This document shows positions 23,616 to 36,809 of a stretch of DNA of 64,000 nucleotides, piece after piece (the first letter of the stretch is position 1; each line of letters opens with the position of its first letter). The stretch comes from Agrocybe praecox (Eukaryota > Basidiomycota > Agaricomycetes > Agaricales > Agrocybaceae). The notes under the pieces were generated by a model, which saw only the letters and a program-made list of their open reading frames with translations, had not been told where the DNA came from and searched no databases. The stretch spans positions 1,612,001 through 1,676,000 of the forward strand of contig OZ024846.1 of the NCBI GenBank assembly GCA_964017145.1, read 5' to 3'. The position numbers and the translations under genes are program-made.

Positions 23616-26600
23616 ATGATCCAAGCAGCGGCCATTGCCCGTCTGCACACTGTCCTTGCCTCATCTGCTTTTATTGCTGCTCTACTCGTTGGATCTTCTC
23701 TGCACTACCATAAAATCGTAAAGAACTCAGTCGCCCAGTATCCAGACGAATGGTTTCCGTCGGTTTCTGCAACGTACAGTGTTTACATTTATACTTGTCT
23801 GTCTCCAAACTCATTCTACGGTTAGCATTGGAGACTGGTTTCCTGAAAGGAACATCTTCCAAATCCTTATAGCTTTGACATCTGGTACTCATATCATCTT
23901 ATTCTCAACATCTCAATGCTCAATTCTTACTTCAAGGTCCTCGGTTTGCTCTCGTGTTCCTCCAGTACTACCTTAACCATTCATCACCGTCATCCCTTCC
24001 GACGCTCGTTTTTATTGCTGGAATTATACGCACTCTTTCATGTGGTGGCTGGGTGTACATAACCTCCAGTGACAACCATGATATCCACGACTTCATGATG
24101 ATCCTTTACATGGCCTGCAACATACCTTGGATGCTAGGAGGTATTGCTACTACGCCTAGTACACTCATCTCTGTTCGCAGAAGAAGGTGTGCACCCTTCT
24201 TCTTTTTCTAAGTAACGTTTCGGAATCCTGAAACGCGTTTTCTTTTTCCAGGATTCTGTTTTCCGGCGCGTACGTGAATTCGAATGGCTGGTCAAATTAA
24301 CGTGTTTATTAATGTAAACACAGTTTCTTCTTGACCATAGTTCCCCTCGTTTACTTCTTTATTCAACACAAGGTGCACCGCATACCAGGAGGTAAGTGAC
24401 AGATGCGAACAATCCTGCAAAATACCAGCACCAATTCAATCTATTTATAGCATATACCCGTTATGCATTCTTCGAATGGGGTCTTATTCTTTTCGACGTT
24501 CTCTATGACTCTGTAGCGGAAAAAGAGTTCAGAGAATTGCGTCTACAGGTTTGAATATTATCTATCAATTATGACCCTTCCTTACGCCTTCCGGTAGATC
24601 TCGTTTTTCGATAATATACACTCGAAGCATGAAATAGGCATTGAAGGACAAGTGTATGTGAATTCTATTTTGCATCTATCTTTTATATCTTGGTTACAGT
24701 GGTTCATGAATTGAAACCCCCCAGGTCTCCGGAATACACAACTTCAGGCGTACAAATGGGAAAGAATGAAAACGAAGTCAGACACCGGAATTCGCGCAAG
24801 TCTATACATCCTGCTGTAGATGCAGTGTTGAGCCAGAAACCGGTTGATAGCACGACGGACCCTTTTGAGGTACTTCGCCATACCACCCCTCAAGATAAGC
24901 CCAATACTATTCGAATTGCCCTCAGTTTCTTGTCGGATATTTATTTGGGTATGTTTCTTGTGTAGTGCATTTGTTTCACTGACTGATGAGTTTTGCCAGC
25001 TTATATCTTCTGGACTTTATTTACTGCGCTTATCCCAACGCTTTTCTATTTCTCTGTATGGGAACTCGGGTTGGCTGGACATGAACTCGCTTTGCTTTGC
25101 GTTCTTTCTCCTATCTTGTTGGCGTTGCCTTCTGTGCATGATTATTTCTTCGCCTCCTCCAAGATAAACTTATCCTTGTCGCCTGTTCTTCAATTCACTC
25201 AGACCCGCCGAGGTCAGGCTATTCTCCACCTATCATCGTTGATCGGAATACTCGCATATTTGGTACCTAGTCCTGGTGGACGTCTTGGGCTCGTTGCCAT
25301 TGCAAACATCATCGCAGTCATGCGACAAACTGTAGCTTGGGTTGGCATCGCCCAAGGAGAAGGAGATATTTCATATCAAGCAGTTGGTAAGTCGCTCATA
25401 TAGTCAGGTACATGGCGATCTACAAGTGGTACTAACTATTGCGGCTCATAAAGTAACTGGCATCGCCGTGCTCGTATCTTCTTTGGCCAAACAAGCCAAT
25501 AGGGCCAATAATCCTGGTAAGTGATAAAACACTTTATGCATGTACTGGTATCAACTCCCTTCTAGTTTGGCCCTTCATCAACCACAAGGCTGCAGGATAT
25601 AACAACCTAGGCCTCATTATTTCACTTCTAGCAATTTACGAACACGCCACGCGATCAAACCGAACCTTTTCACTCTCCAAATTTCCAAGTTCTCTCAGGA
25701 AGAACTCTTTGTTGGGCGCCCTTCCGCTTGGATCTCTCCTTTTTGGTTTACACAATCTACTTTCAGAGTCTAGTACACTCATCGCTTGGTCTTGGACTGG
25801 TTATGAAAATGGGCGACCCCGTGGTCCGTTGCCTCACGTCCATGGGTCATTGACAATCTTTGCCATGGCCGTAGGACTCGCCGTTGCCCAGCTGTCTCAA
25901 GAACAACGGAGATTCGCCAGTTTGCTATCTCACCCTGTCTGTTTCTTATTTGGTTCAGTTGGTGCATATATTATGTATTCGTTCAGAGATTGGACCGGTT
26001 ATCTTGGAGGTCTAAGTATGGCTATTTTCCTCACGTCAATCCTTCCGCTGGTCTTCAATACCGCGGCCCAGTCTGCAATTGGGACGAACGTAAATGGGAA
26101 TCACGAGGTAGCTGTCGCAAAAACATATACTACGGCACTAGCAGTCTACTGCGTGCTCAACTTAATGAGTATATTCACGGTAGCGTACGCTTTTGTCCCT
26201 GGTGGAGTTATTTTCAGAGAGCGCACAGACATGTGAGTGTTCCATGCCTGATTTGTTAACACTGTTTTTTGACCTGGCGTGCTTTTAGCGTTACTGTGCT
26301 ACAGATGGCATGTTTACTGCCTAGTTTCAACTGGGAATGGTTATCGTTAGCAAAGGCGTCCATTAACAAATCTGTTAAGACAAACAACACACATTTGAAG
26401 AAAGCGTTCACTTTCGGAATTCTCTCTTTCATCTCTATATGCTCGATACTTGTAACAATATACCGGGTGCCTCGTTCCCCGCCTCAGCCATTCAAATTTG
26501 GTACCAGAATATTTAATACTGGTATATGGACAGTCCATTTTGGAATAGACAACGAGGGACACGATAGCCAACGCGGTATCATGAACCTTATACGGTACGT

Positions 26601-27942
26601 TGTTTTCATGATCTTTTCATGTGTGCTTGTTCTAAACATAATGACGAATTCAGTGACATGGAATTGGATGTAGTTGGCTTGTTAGAGACGGATTTACATG
26701 TATTCTTTTTTTTTTTTGAAAGTTCATACGGGAAAGGCTCACAGTTTTTACGTTAGAGGCAGGCGTTCGGACATCGCGACTTGTATGTGCCTAGTCTTGT
26801 GCCTCTATCGGGCTGAAGAATTCTTACCTTTGTTGTCAGGACTCGGTTGATTGTCGAAGAAACAAACTATGTGCGATTCTTGGCCTTCCTCAGGTCTGAA
26901 GGCATACTTACCCCTTTTTCTAAAGAACGTCGACATTGGCCCAGGTCCTAACGCCCATACTTGGGGTGCTGTGCTCTTATCCAAAGTGGGTAAACTTTTA
27001 TTGCCCGAGCTAATTCCCAGAAAAACTGACGTTTTTTAGTTTCCTATCATTAGCAGCAAGCATCATCTTTTGCCTTCTCCGAACGGGGAACTGGCACCTG
27101 CTATCGAAGCAGTTTTGGACATTTATGGTACAGAAGTGCTGGTTCTTGTTTCTCATAATGGTCAAGGTGTGTACACGTCTATTCTCGAATCTAACAGTTG
27201 TGAAAATTCATCCTTTCGACAGAGGAAGATCCTTTGGACAGAGAATTACAAAGTACAGAATTAGCAGAGATCATGGCCGCATCCACCAGACCTGTCATTT
27301 TCCTCGGATATGTTGTGACAAAACCATGGGCTCAGCGACGTAAGATTTTATTTTTTTCGAATACTTGATTGGCATCTTGGGAGCTTATGAGTATTGTCCA
27401 GCTAACCCCTATGGAATTATGGTTTCGGAAGGCAATGTCCATGACATTGACGCTGACGACGCTGATAGATGGTATGCGCAAATTAAATTCTAGATTTGTG
27501 GTCTAGTGATCATCCTATCTTTTTCTCAGGTGCGAATACATATTTTACCGGGGCCTCTACCGCACGTCCTACGCCCGTATCTCGAGAGGTATTATCACGG
27601 ACACAGAAACTCAAATTGGGCAGTTTGTCTTACCTCGACACGGGCATAACGTCACGGACGACTCTTTAGAGGCCAGATATCTCAGATCAAGAAAAGAAGA
27701 ACTTCCGGTTGAACATGTGGGTGATAATAGCCATTTTTACTTTCATCAATTATAACGTCAACTCTATAACAAGTGGTTCCCAATGGAATATTATGGTAAT
27801 GCAGAAAGTGGTGGTGTCAATGGTCATTTCTACCACGTCTTCAACACGGTTTGTCCTTGCATTTTGCATTGTATGTATACGAGGCTGATCACATTTTTGG
27901 TAGCCGTTGTACTACAAGATACCCGAAAATGCAGTGTTGTAA
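23616..27942 (+). CDS. CWH43: Cwh43-type GPI-anchor lipid remodelling protein (PGAP2 + PGAP2IP halves)
   Basis: ER/Golgi multi-pass protein that exchanges GPI-anchor lipid to ceramide in yeast. At least 12 exons. The N-terminal Frag1/PGAP2-like half runs from [20 protein letters not shown] through [20 protein letters not shown] and [17 protein letters not shown] to about 24.6 kb. The second half starts near [20 protein letters not shown] with about ten membrane helices ([40 protein letters not shown]). It ends in a luminal exonuclease/phosphatase-like domain: [118 protein letters not shown] and [20 protein letters not shown]. The stop after PENAVL is at 27940-27942. Exact sites near 24.2-24.7 and 26.7-26.9 kb are uncertain. 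Two separate genes are possible but would be unusual in fungi. Confidence 0.88.
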
Positions 27943-28196
27943 CTTTTTTGTACTCTCCAAGTCTTTGACCCCAACCTAGCAGCCCCCTGGAGACAAGCTT
28001 GTTGTATCAATGTTATACCGTGTAGTATGTAGTATACCAATGACTAAAATCGATGTGTACGATTTTGGTTTGTTCCCCTGTTTTCAAAAAGGTTGACACT
28101 TGGTTGTGTGGCGTGTCAAAGACGAAGAGTCACATGACATCATAATAGGCCTCGTTAATGAGCTCGCTGCGCTTCGACTCCTTTCATCCAACAGCC

Positions 28197-30119
28197 ATGG
28201 GCTTACTTATGTCGCTGCCTATAGCAGGCGGCCTTTCTTCTATTGCTACATCATGCTTCGCTGGACTGGCCTTTTTCTGCACCTCCACAGCAGGTATAAC
28301 TATTCCAGTATCCAGATATTTGACATTTAGCCAATTAATGACGCACCGGTAGCTTCAATGTTTTTCAAGTCCTGCAATTGCAATTCTTCGATTGCCACTC
28401 GTGTTGGCTTTGCTGTCAGTAAAACGCTGTTAACTCGTCAATTCTCGATAACCAGCCACTCATGTGATTGCAGATCATCTTTATGCTTAATTCCATCCTC
28501 GCCTGGATGATGAAAACGGATTTTGCGACGAAGCTTGTCGAGAAATGGAGCTTTGACTATATAAAGATGGAGTGTGCTGGCGAAAAGTGCTATGGAGTTT
28601 TGGCAGTACGCAATATTATCTTAATTCTCGGAATAATCATTTCGTTCCTCATCTCGGTGTTTCAAGGTCCATCGAATTTGTTTTGCATTGGCTCTATTCC
28701 ATCTTCTTCTAAGTTCTCTCTTAATTGGCGTCAAAGACACCAGAGATAAAAGGGCTGCAATTCAGAACGGGTGACTCGTTTAATTTCTGGTGTGTTGAAT
28801 TACATTAACAATGTCGATAATCAGGTGGTGGGGGCCCAAGATTCTCTCGTGGTTGATCCTTGTCGGCATATCCTTTGCTATTCCCAATGGTTTTTTCATG
28901 TTCTGGGGAAACTATGTTGCTTTAATTGGGGCGACTATATTCATCCTCCTTGGCCTCGTTCTCCTTGTCGATTTCGCGCATTCCTGGTCGGAAACCTGTT
29001 TGGAAAATTGGGAAAATTCCTCGTCCAATTTTTGGCAATGGGTGCTCATTAGCTCCACGGGCGCTATGTATGCCTTCACCATCACTCTCACCGGACTCTT
29101 ATACGCCTATTTTGCTGGTTCTGGATGCACCCTCAACCAATTTTTCATATCGTTCAATTTGGCATTATGCGTAGTCATTACTATCATGAGCGTGCATCCC
29201 ACTGTTCAAGAAAGGAATCCTCGCTCAGGTCTAGCGCAGTCATCAATGGTTGCCGCATATTGCACATATCTCATTGTTTCTGCTCTAAGTAATCATGTGC
29301 ATGAAACCAAGCAGTGCAATCCTCTCCGCGACGGAAAAAAGACGCAGAAGGCCGTTCTTATTATGGGTGGAATTTTTACATTCCTAGCCATTGCCTACTC
29401 AACAACGAGAGCAGCTACGCAAAGCCGAGCTTTGGTAGGAAAGGGCAAGAAAGGCCGCATTCAATTGGCCGACAATGACAATCAACACTCTGAACTTGGA
29501 GTAGTAAATACTCAACCCGGACGCACCGAATCTCCGCGCTATCAGGCTTTGCTTGCTGCTGTCGAAGCAGGGTATGTCATATCTCTAAAGGTTGAGACAG
29601 TTAGCTGATTTTTCTAGTGCCATTCCTGCCTCTGCCCTCGAGGAAGAGGACGAAGACGAAGACGACGAGGTTGTTGGTGAGACTAGGGACGATGAACGCA
29701 CAGGAACGCGATATAATGTATGTTTTGATTGGACACATAAGGATCGATATTAATCATATCCATCAGTATTCGTGGTTCCATATCATCTTCTCCATTGCTG
29801 CCATGTATGTAGCAATGCTCTTGACGGATTGGTAAGTCCATGAGTCTCATATCTGAATTCTCCACTAAACGTGTGACGATCCGAACAGGAATGTGGTCTC
29901 GAAGAGTCCCATATCTGGCCCTATTGATCCAGACTACGACGTGTACATCGGTCGCTCAGAAGTAGCGATGTGGATGCGGGTCGTCTCAGGATGGGTTTGT
30001 ATCATTCTCTACGTATGGAGTTTGCTTGCCCCAGTTTTCCTGCCTGACCGGTAAGTCCATGTTTATCGCTTAAGTACGACTTTGCTTACATTGCCGTGGA
30101 TAGTTTTGACGACCTTTGA
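28197..30119 (+). CDS. TMS1: Serinc/TMS1-family membrane protein
   Basis: Multi-pass TDE1/Serinc protein; relatives act in lipid scrambling or serine-lipid incorporation in vacuolar and plasma membranes. The start [20 protein letters not shown] is followed by a Cys-rich first loop and about ten helices. Recognisable family blocks: [98 protein letters not shown] and [20 protein letters not shown]. An acidic loop ([12 protein letters not shown]) precedes the terminal [46 protein letters not shown] and DRFDDL, with TGA at 30117-30119. Several 50-60 nt introns were joined. It is complete and of normal length. Confidence 0.92.
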
Positions 30120-31282
30120 TCTCACCGGCCTCAATATGGACATTATGACCGTACTATTATGTAGCAGAGTACAGCAGATACTTATTTAATTGAAGACGAA
30201 GATTACCTTGACTTTCTTGATTAACAAAGAGCAGGCACAAGTTGTACTCTTTCTTTGATATCATTCGCATTTATCAGAGATGGACAAGTAAGTTCAGTTT
30301 GCTCCGCAAACCTCATAGACAGTGCCGTTACAGGTCTACCATCGAAGCACAACATCAGGTAGCCTTCTGGTCAGGAGTCGAGATGTATGCTTCAATCCTT
30401 GAATACTTCACTCACCTGGGTATTTAACTACCGCCCAGTCCTTAGTCCTTAACCCTCATCCCTTGTGGCTTCTGTCATGCTATTAATCCTTTCGGAGGCT
30501 CAAGGTTTCTATGCTGGCAGTGCCTGTTTTAAGGTGGTTGCTTCATTATTCCTTTCTAGGAGGGGGCACCCATTCCATACTCGCGCAGTATAACAACACC
30601 ACTGCACCACTGCGGCCAGCTGACATCCGCCAAATCGGTCTGAGCTCCTCTACTTGCTTGGCCCTGGGACTAGCTTTTCAGTCTGGTCGGAGATGTTCTT
30701 CTTATCCCATCCCCCCACAATTATTAACAAAGACCCACCGACAATGCAAACACAAACGAAGGAGAATCAAAGCAGGGACATTTTCATTCGCGCTTGCGTG
30801 CGTCGCCTACACACCATATCCTTTCTGTATAACATCACACCAGAAGCTTTCCGCAAAGCTGACTTTGTCATGGCCTTTGGCTCCATGCTTACACGTTGGC
30901 TCGGTATTCTTCCAAAAACTCCAACGGCCTGGCATGCTTGGTCCAATGCACCAGTGAGATGAAAGAGCTCGTTGCGACATATTTGTCCATCACCATCATC
31001 ATCATCATAGTGGCAACAGCAACAGCAACAGCAACAGACACAGACATAGGACACCAGTCACTGGCAACGTACCGCAGGGGCTTGGGTTTTCATGGTTAGC
31101 GATCTTTTTTTTACTGCAGACGTCTTTGGAGTGAAGAGAACTAAGGTTCAGAAGAAAGGAAATGGGCGTGCAGGTTGGCACGTAGAGCCGTAGGATGGGT
31201 AGATTACTTCGGGGCGCAATTATTACTTTCAGGTTGTATCTAAAGGAAATGGTGCTTTTGAGCATATCATTTTGTCCAACAA
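30120..31282. other. 1.16-kb region without a recognised gene
   Basis: Holds only short overlapping frames on both strands; the longest, 30511-30957 (+), has no familiar motif and an unnatural composition. Near 30985-31045 there are CAT and CAACAG short tandem repeats. Nothing resembles a tRNA, rRNA or transposon end. It may hold the two convergent 3' ends (Serinc and the aldolase), a non-coding transcript, or a fast-evolving small gene. Confidence 0.4.
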
Positions 31283-32365
31283 TTACTGTAAGTTTTTTTC
31301 CAAAGCGATTAAATCAAGAAGCACTCGAGTCTGTATCTCGGGTTGGATGTTGTTTGGGTCGAGCGTCTTCAGCGGTCCGCGAACTTGAGGCTGTCCGTAA
31401 CCAAAACTGCTCGAAACGATGGCCTTGACGCCACTTATCCCGCCTATTTTTGTTACTGCCCAGTCACCGTGTCCAAGTTGTCCTTGAAGCTCCATCGCCT
31501 CTTGCAATTTTCCTTCGCGATATAGCTCATATAGTTTGCCGTGTAGTTTGGGCACTATGTTCACCAGAGCTGCAATAGTACCTGCACTCCCAGCATTTAG
31601 ACCATGCAAGAAAGTGTCCGATCGTCCGGCAAACACAGCAAAGTCACTTGTCTTTATACGCGAGGTAAGGCGATGAAGTTTCCCAATATTTCCGCATGAC
31701 AACTTTGTGCCAACTATATTTGGGTGCTCTGCCAGGCTGGCAATAATGTCAGAATCAAGATCGATGCCAGCAGTGACCACGGCAAAGTTATAGATCATGG
31801 TCGGAATCGGGGAATAATCTGCAACCTTCAAGGAGTCAGCGCGTGTAAGATTATAGATAATGTAAGACTGACTTCACGATGGAAACGTAGAATGTTTTCT
31901 ACGGTCATTTGCGGAGGCCAAGTTGAAGGGGTAAGGACGAGGGCATGAGATGCCCCGGCTTCTTTCGCATCGACGCAGAGTTTCTTTGTTTCCCGCGTAG
32001 ATTGAGCACCTGTACCGGCGATAACTAGAACTTTGTGGAAACCGTTCTCGTTGAGGGTTGTACGTGTGAGGGAGATGGCTTGTTTCCGCTCATCATGAGA
32101 TCTACTGGAAGTTTATTCACGTAGAGAATCAATAATAAATAAAAGCTAACAGGTGTTGAGCTTCTCCATTCGAGCCTTGGACGAGTATGCCCGTTACTCC
32201 TCCCTAAACGATGGATGATCAATTTAGTTGGACAAGTATCAAGTTTGGTAGTACCTGTGCAAGACGCAATGCATGTGCCTTTATAGCGGGGATGTCAAAG
32301 TTTTCATCCTCGTCAAAGAATAAAACAGCTGGTACGTAGTACCCTGGAGGGGGGGGAGTGGACAT
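31283..32365 (-). CDS. DapA-family aldolase/lyase (DHDPS/HOGA-like)
   Basis: Class I (Schiff-base) pyruvate-dependent aldolase of the dihydrodipicolinate synthase family. Fungi make lysine by the aminoadipate route, so a role as 4-hydroxy-2-oxoglutarate aldolase or another sugar-acid lyase is likelier than lysine synthesis. The start MSTPPPPGYYVPAVLFFDED is followed by VTGILVQGSNGEAQHLSHDE, which contains the GSNGE pyruvate-binding loop. Then come KVLVIAGTGAQSTRETKKL, ALVLTPSTWPPQM, the proton-relay Tyr in PTMIYNFAVVTAGID, and the Schiff-base Lys in NIVGTKLSCGNIGK. The (beta/alpha)8 barrel ends with a helical C-terminal part (LDLIALEKNLQ). At about 320 residues it is complete. It is divergent from MGM1 with 176 bp between starts. 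Confidence 0.9.
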
Positions 32366-32541
32366 GATTGGAAATCATTGTATCGATGAAGATGGTATTT
32401 AAATCAGCCAGCAGCCTTGTGGGGAAAGGCCACTCGTTATGATCTTATCTAATCTTGGAATTATTTGGGTTTGTTTACGGTTTGGCCGAGAAGCTGCATC
32501 ATCGTGAATCTTAAGCGCGACTCGACGTCCATCGTCCTCCC

Positions 32542-35500
32542 ATGTTTTCCCTCTTCAAGCGACGGATTCCCTCCCCTGTACATTCTTCAAAGGTCGTAAC
32601 ATATGGCCTGCAGAATACTCGTCGCCAGCTGGAAATGGCACGCCCTGTTCGTCGTCAGTTTACGACGTTTCTAGCATCCGGCTCTCTTCGCCGTCGATAT
32701 ACCAATACCCCTTCCCCGTCTATGTTAAGGCATATGCATGTTCGCGCGATATCCTACTCGTCTATTCCGCGCTTTGTTGCTCGCGCTTTTCGGGTGCCTA
32801 TTGCTGGAGCGACCATCGGTGCAGGAGGGTTTGGGTACGCCAATTATAAATTCGAAGGTATGTGTACTGCAAGTATCATGTTGAAGGATATAATCCTCAT
32901 ATAATTGCTGATTTACTTTAGAAATGCGCAAAACCACTAGCGCATGGATGGGTTTAGCGCAAGATACGGTCAGTGAAGCTTTTGGTACAGCTACCGATGG
33001 GATAAACACCGTAACATCGCGTTTGTCTGAACTACGGCTCCCTGAGCTGCCATCAGTAGAGGCACCTCAGTTCCTGAAAGATTTTTTTGCTTCATCGGGG
33101 AAGGAAGAAGGAGGGGGAGATAAGGGCCAAGGGAATGAGCAAGGGCCCGAAAGCTCGAACAACTCGCCTAAAGACACGGCTGCTATCGCTGCCCTTGTAG
33201 CAGCTACAATGTCGTCGCCCTCGGATTCGCAGAAACAAACCACACCAGATGCCCAGCAAAATGGTCTTATGCATCTTACCCGTAAACTCATCGAAATCCG
33301 GACAATGCTGCTCAGTATCGACCAAAACGACGCTCTTAAACTCCCCAGTATCGTCGTCATCGGTAGCCAAAGCTCAGGCAAAAGTTCTGTTTTGGAGGCG
33401 ATTGTTGGGCATGAGTTCCTGCCAAAGTCAGTGTATATGGTTCATTCCTTTATCTGACAACTAACAATTCCATTTCATCAGAGGCAACAATATGGTGACT
33501 CGCCGACCTATAGAACTCACACTTATCCACACACCAGCGAAGGACGGGAAGGTTCCTGTGGAATATGGGGAGTTCCCTGGTCTGGGTATCGGAAAATTGA
33601 ACAACTTCGCTGACGTCCAGCGAACATTGACCGACCTCAACCTCGCCGTTCCAGCTTCCGAAGCTGTGTCGAATGATCCCATTGACCTCCGAATATATTC
33701 TCCCAACGTTCCCGACCTTACTTTAATCGACCTTCCAGGTTATGTCCAAATTGCTTCTCTCGACCAACCCGAAACTTTGAAAGAAAAAATTGCGGGCCTA
33801 TGTGACAAATACATACGCGAACCCAACATCATTCTTGCAGTGTGCGCGGCGGATGTCGATTTAGCCAACTCGCCCGCCCTGAGGGCCAGTAGGAAGGTCG
33901 ATCCCCTCGGTCTTCGCACTATTGGTGTCATCACGAAGATGGATTTGGTCCCTCCAGAACAAGGTGCCTCAATCCTAACTGGAAATCGCTACCCTCTCCA
34001 TTTAGGCTATGTCGGTGTCGTAGCAAAGTCGCACGGCAAAAAGACCAACTCCGATACCTCAGCTATCGCTAGACGCGGCGAGAGCGATTATTTCGGTTCT
34101 CACAGAGATATTTTTGGCTCCCAATCATCCCTGATGGTTGGTACCGACACTTTACGAAGGCGCCTAATGGAGGTTTTGGAATCCTCTATGGCTTCTTCTC
34201 TCCATGGGATTACGAATGCCGTTCAACTCGAGCTGGAAGAGGCTACATACCAATTCAAAGTTCAGTATAATGATCGAAGGATTTCTCCAGAATCATACGT
34301 CGCAGAAACCATGGATATGCTCAAACTACGATTCAAGGACTTTACTCAGCAATTCAAACGACCTATCATAAGGGCCAAGCTGAAAGGGATGCTCGAAGAT
34401 AAAGTTATGGACGTCCTTGAGCAACTATATTGGCTGGATAAACGCGCCCCTGAACTAGGTGCCTTGGGTTCAGATCCTAAAATTAAGCCCGAAGATATTG
34501 AGCCATACTGGAGACATAAACTCGAAGCTGCAGCTTCTCTCCTCACGAAATCTGGTGTAGGAAGAGATTCAACACTCCTTGTCGCAGACGGTTTACGATC
34601 CCTCATCGATTCAATAGCAACGGCAGAGCCTTTCAACTTCCATCCTCGCGCCGCCGAGCGCCTCACAGAGTTCTCACATATGATTCTCCGCGACCGAATT
34701 GGAGTGACTTCAGATCAAGTTGAAAATTGCATCAAGCCGTTCAAGTACGATGTAGAGGTCGAGCCTAGAGAATGGGAGTCAGGACGAGAACGAGCAGTGC
34801 AGCTTTTCGAAAACGAAGTTGCAATGTGCGAAATGAAGCTGAATGAGATTAAGAAGAAGGTCGGAGGCGGACGCAGACTGAACGGACTGATCGGATACGT
34901 AAAGACATTGGAAGAAAAACAAAAGGAAAAAAGCAGCAAGTTGGCGCAAAGTGGAGATAGTGAACAGCGAGACGATTCTGAGGAAGCATTACCGCTCGAA
35001 TCCTACCGTTACCCCCCTGCGCAGCTTATGGACGGTATGTTTTTATTATACCCTCTTGTTAATTGCTCTGATCAATTCCAATAGCCCGGTATGCAATGAT
35101 GTATACCGACCGCCTCAGTGTATTGAAGCTGCGCATCATAGCCCTGAAGTCTAAGAGATGTCGAGCTGGTCCCCAAAGCGAAGTATTCTGTCCGGAAGCC
35201 TTCTTGAACGTAGTTGCAGACAAGTTGGCATACACATCAGCGATGTTCATTAACATTGAACTCCTTGACCAATTTTTCTATCAAGTACGTCATCGTCCCA
35301 TTTTCATTACCTATCTATTTTCCTATGTTGATTAACTGGACTCCAGTTTCCTCGTGAAATCGACTCGAGACTTCTCTACGACCTAGACAGGAAAGAAATT
35401 GTCGAATTCGCTCGTGAAAACCCGGTTGTCCGACGGCACCTCGATTTGCAAGAAAGGAAGGACAAGTTGGAAGAAGTCATGAAGCAATTGAATAGTTTGT

Positions 35501-35568
35501 CAACTCTCCGAGCAGGCCCACAACCTGCCCCGCGTCGAAATCGTGGTCTTTTTGGCAGTGTATTTTAA
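32542..35568 (+). CDS. MGM1: Mgm1/OPA1 mitochondrial inner-membrane dynamin GTPase
   Basis: Large GTPase for inner-membrane fusion and cristae shape. The Arg-rich presequence ([33 protein letters not shown]) is followed by a hydrophobic segment, [20 protein letters not shown], the expected membrane anchor next to the processing region. A Ser/Gln/Gly-rich linker (33100-33250) precedes the dynamin GTPase: P-loop [18 protein letters not shown], switch [11 protein letters not shown]3 [13 protein letters not shown] and G4 GVITKMDLV. The stalk and GED-like C-terminus include [18 protein letters not shown] sequence on the wrong strand only; on the plus strand the stalk continues to [20 protein letters not shown] and ends [10 protein letters not shown]. 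Introns are at about 32858-32921, 33430-33480, 35035-35085 and 35285-35345. Short and long Mgm1 would arise by proteolysis, not visible splicing. Confidence 0.93.
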
Positions 35569-35778
35569 TATCCAGATTTTTTTGCTAGCTTGCTACACGG
35601 TTCATTTTCACTATTTGGAAATTTATATTCATACACACTTGTAATCCCACACCTCTCACTATATCCGTACCCTTAATCATTATCATCGTCTGACATATGC
35701 AAGCGCAGTGCAGGATGGGTAATGGATATATTAGAGAATAAGCATTAAGTATGTACTCGTACAACAACCGTCGGATAT

Positions 35779-36386
35779 TTACAGCTTCGCTTTGGCACCC
35801 TGAACACGATTGCAGTCGGATGAGCATTATCATAACGGGGAATTGCATACCACTCACGTTGAGGACACCGTCAAGTTTTGTAGCGAGCATCATGTTGCCG
35901 CGGGTCTTGAGTTTGCCAGTCATGAACGCCTTCTGGCCGTTTAGCTGCGATGACGATATTTAGAGTCATTACGGAAGTGAAGGGCATCTCTTTACCTTTC
36001 CAGATGCCAGATCGACGAGAGTCTCATCTGCAAGGATGATAGTAACATCCGCCTTTGGTGTGGCTTTGCCCTTGTACACGGTTCCGGTTTTCTTCATGTC
36101 GATTGTCCATGTAACCGTCTCCTTGTTGTCATTTGTCACTTGGAGCTCGAAGATACCATTGGTCTAGGAGAACAAGTCATTCATTAAAGCGCGCGCCTGG
36201 GAGTGAAGCTAGCGAACCTTCTTGATTTGAGCTTGTTTCTCAGCATCGGTGTACTTTGAGAAAGCAGAATGTAATCCAGAAATGAGCTCAGATGCCTGGC
36301 GTTCCGTTATGCGTCAATATTCGGGGATGATAGACAATTCGAAGCCAGCAAACCTTGAAACCTGGAGCTTTGATATCGTCTGACAT
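35779..36386 (-). CDS. SCP2 sterol-carrier/lipid-transfer protein with PTS1
   Basis: Single-domain sterol carrier protein 2, a lipid-transfer protein of the peroxisome. MSDDIKAPGFKASELISGLH, SAFSKYTDAEKQAQIKK, GIFELQVTNDNKETVTWTID, MKKTGTVYKG, ADVTIILADETLVDLASGKL, GQKAFMTGKLKTRGNMMLAT and KLDGVLN match the SCP2 fold throughout. The final exon is only 21 nt (35779-35799) and encodes GAKAKL-stop, so the peroxisomal targeting tripeptide AKL is supplied wholly by this exon (intron 35800-35857, GTGAGT..TTCAG). Length is about 130 residues, as expected for stand-alone fungal SCP2. Confidence 0.92.
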
Positions 36387-36809
36387 GTTGAAGTGATAAA
36401 GAGAAGGACAATAGGTGGGAGAGAAAAGTCGAGAGGCTTTTAACTTGAAGAGTCAAGACGTTGGGGACGTGAGTACTTTCATATGATACTTTGCGGGAAA
36501 TTCATGTGACCGGTTGACCCCACGTACCCCACTCACGCTATTAAGTATAAGTTGTCTCCTTAGCGAAATTGATATTTAGCATAGTGATTTATTAGTGGGT
36601 TAATGTTCGAGTAGAGTAGATACAGCACCGAAAAGTATAATAATTCACTCATGTGTGTCTCACCATCGAATGTATTGTGGGCGGATTACTTACCGAAAGA
36701 GGCAATGGAACAAACAAAGAACTGCACCGCAAGTAAGCCACGCCCCCTTGGTTCGCCCGCGGTCCCCAACATCGACTTAACCTCCTTCGACACAGCTTAA
36801 CAACTTCAC
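36387..36809. promoter_or_regulatory. Divergent promoter region, SCP2 / MAF1
   Basis: 423 bp between divergent starts. No coding signal and no repeat were seen. It should contain both promoters, but I cannot assign specific factor sites. Confidence 0.4.

Noticed and set aside
30985..31045. CAT and CAACAG arrays as a CRISPR-like or regulatory repeat
   Set aside because: Simple microsatellites without spacers; the organism is a eukaryote.
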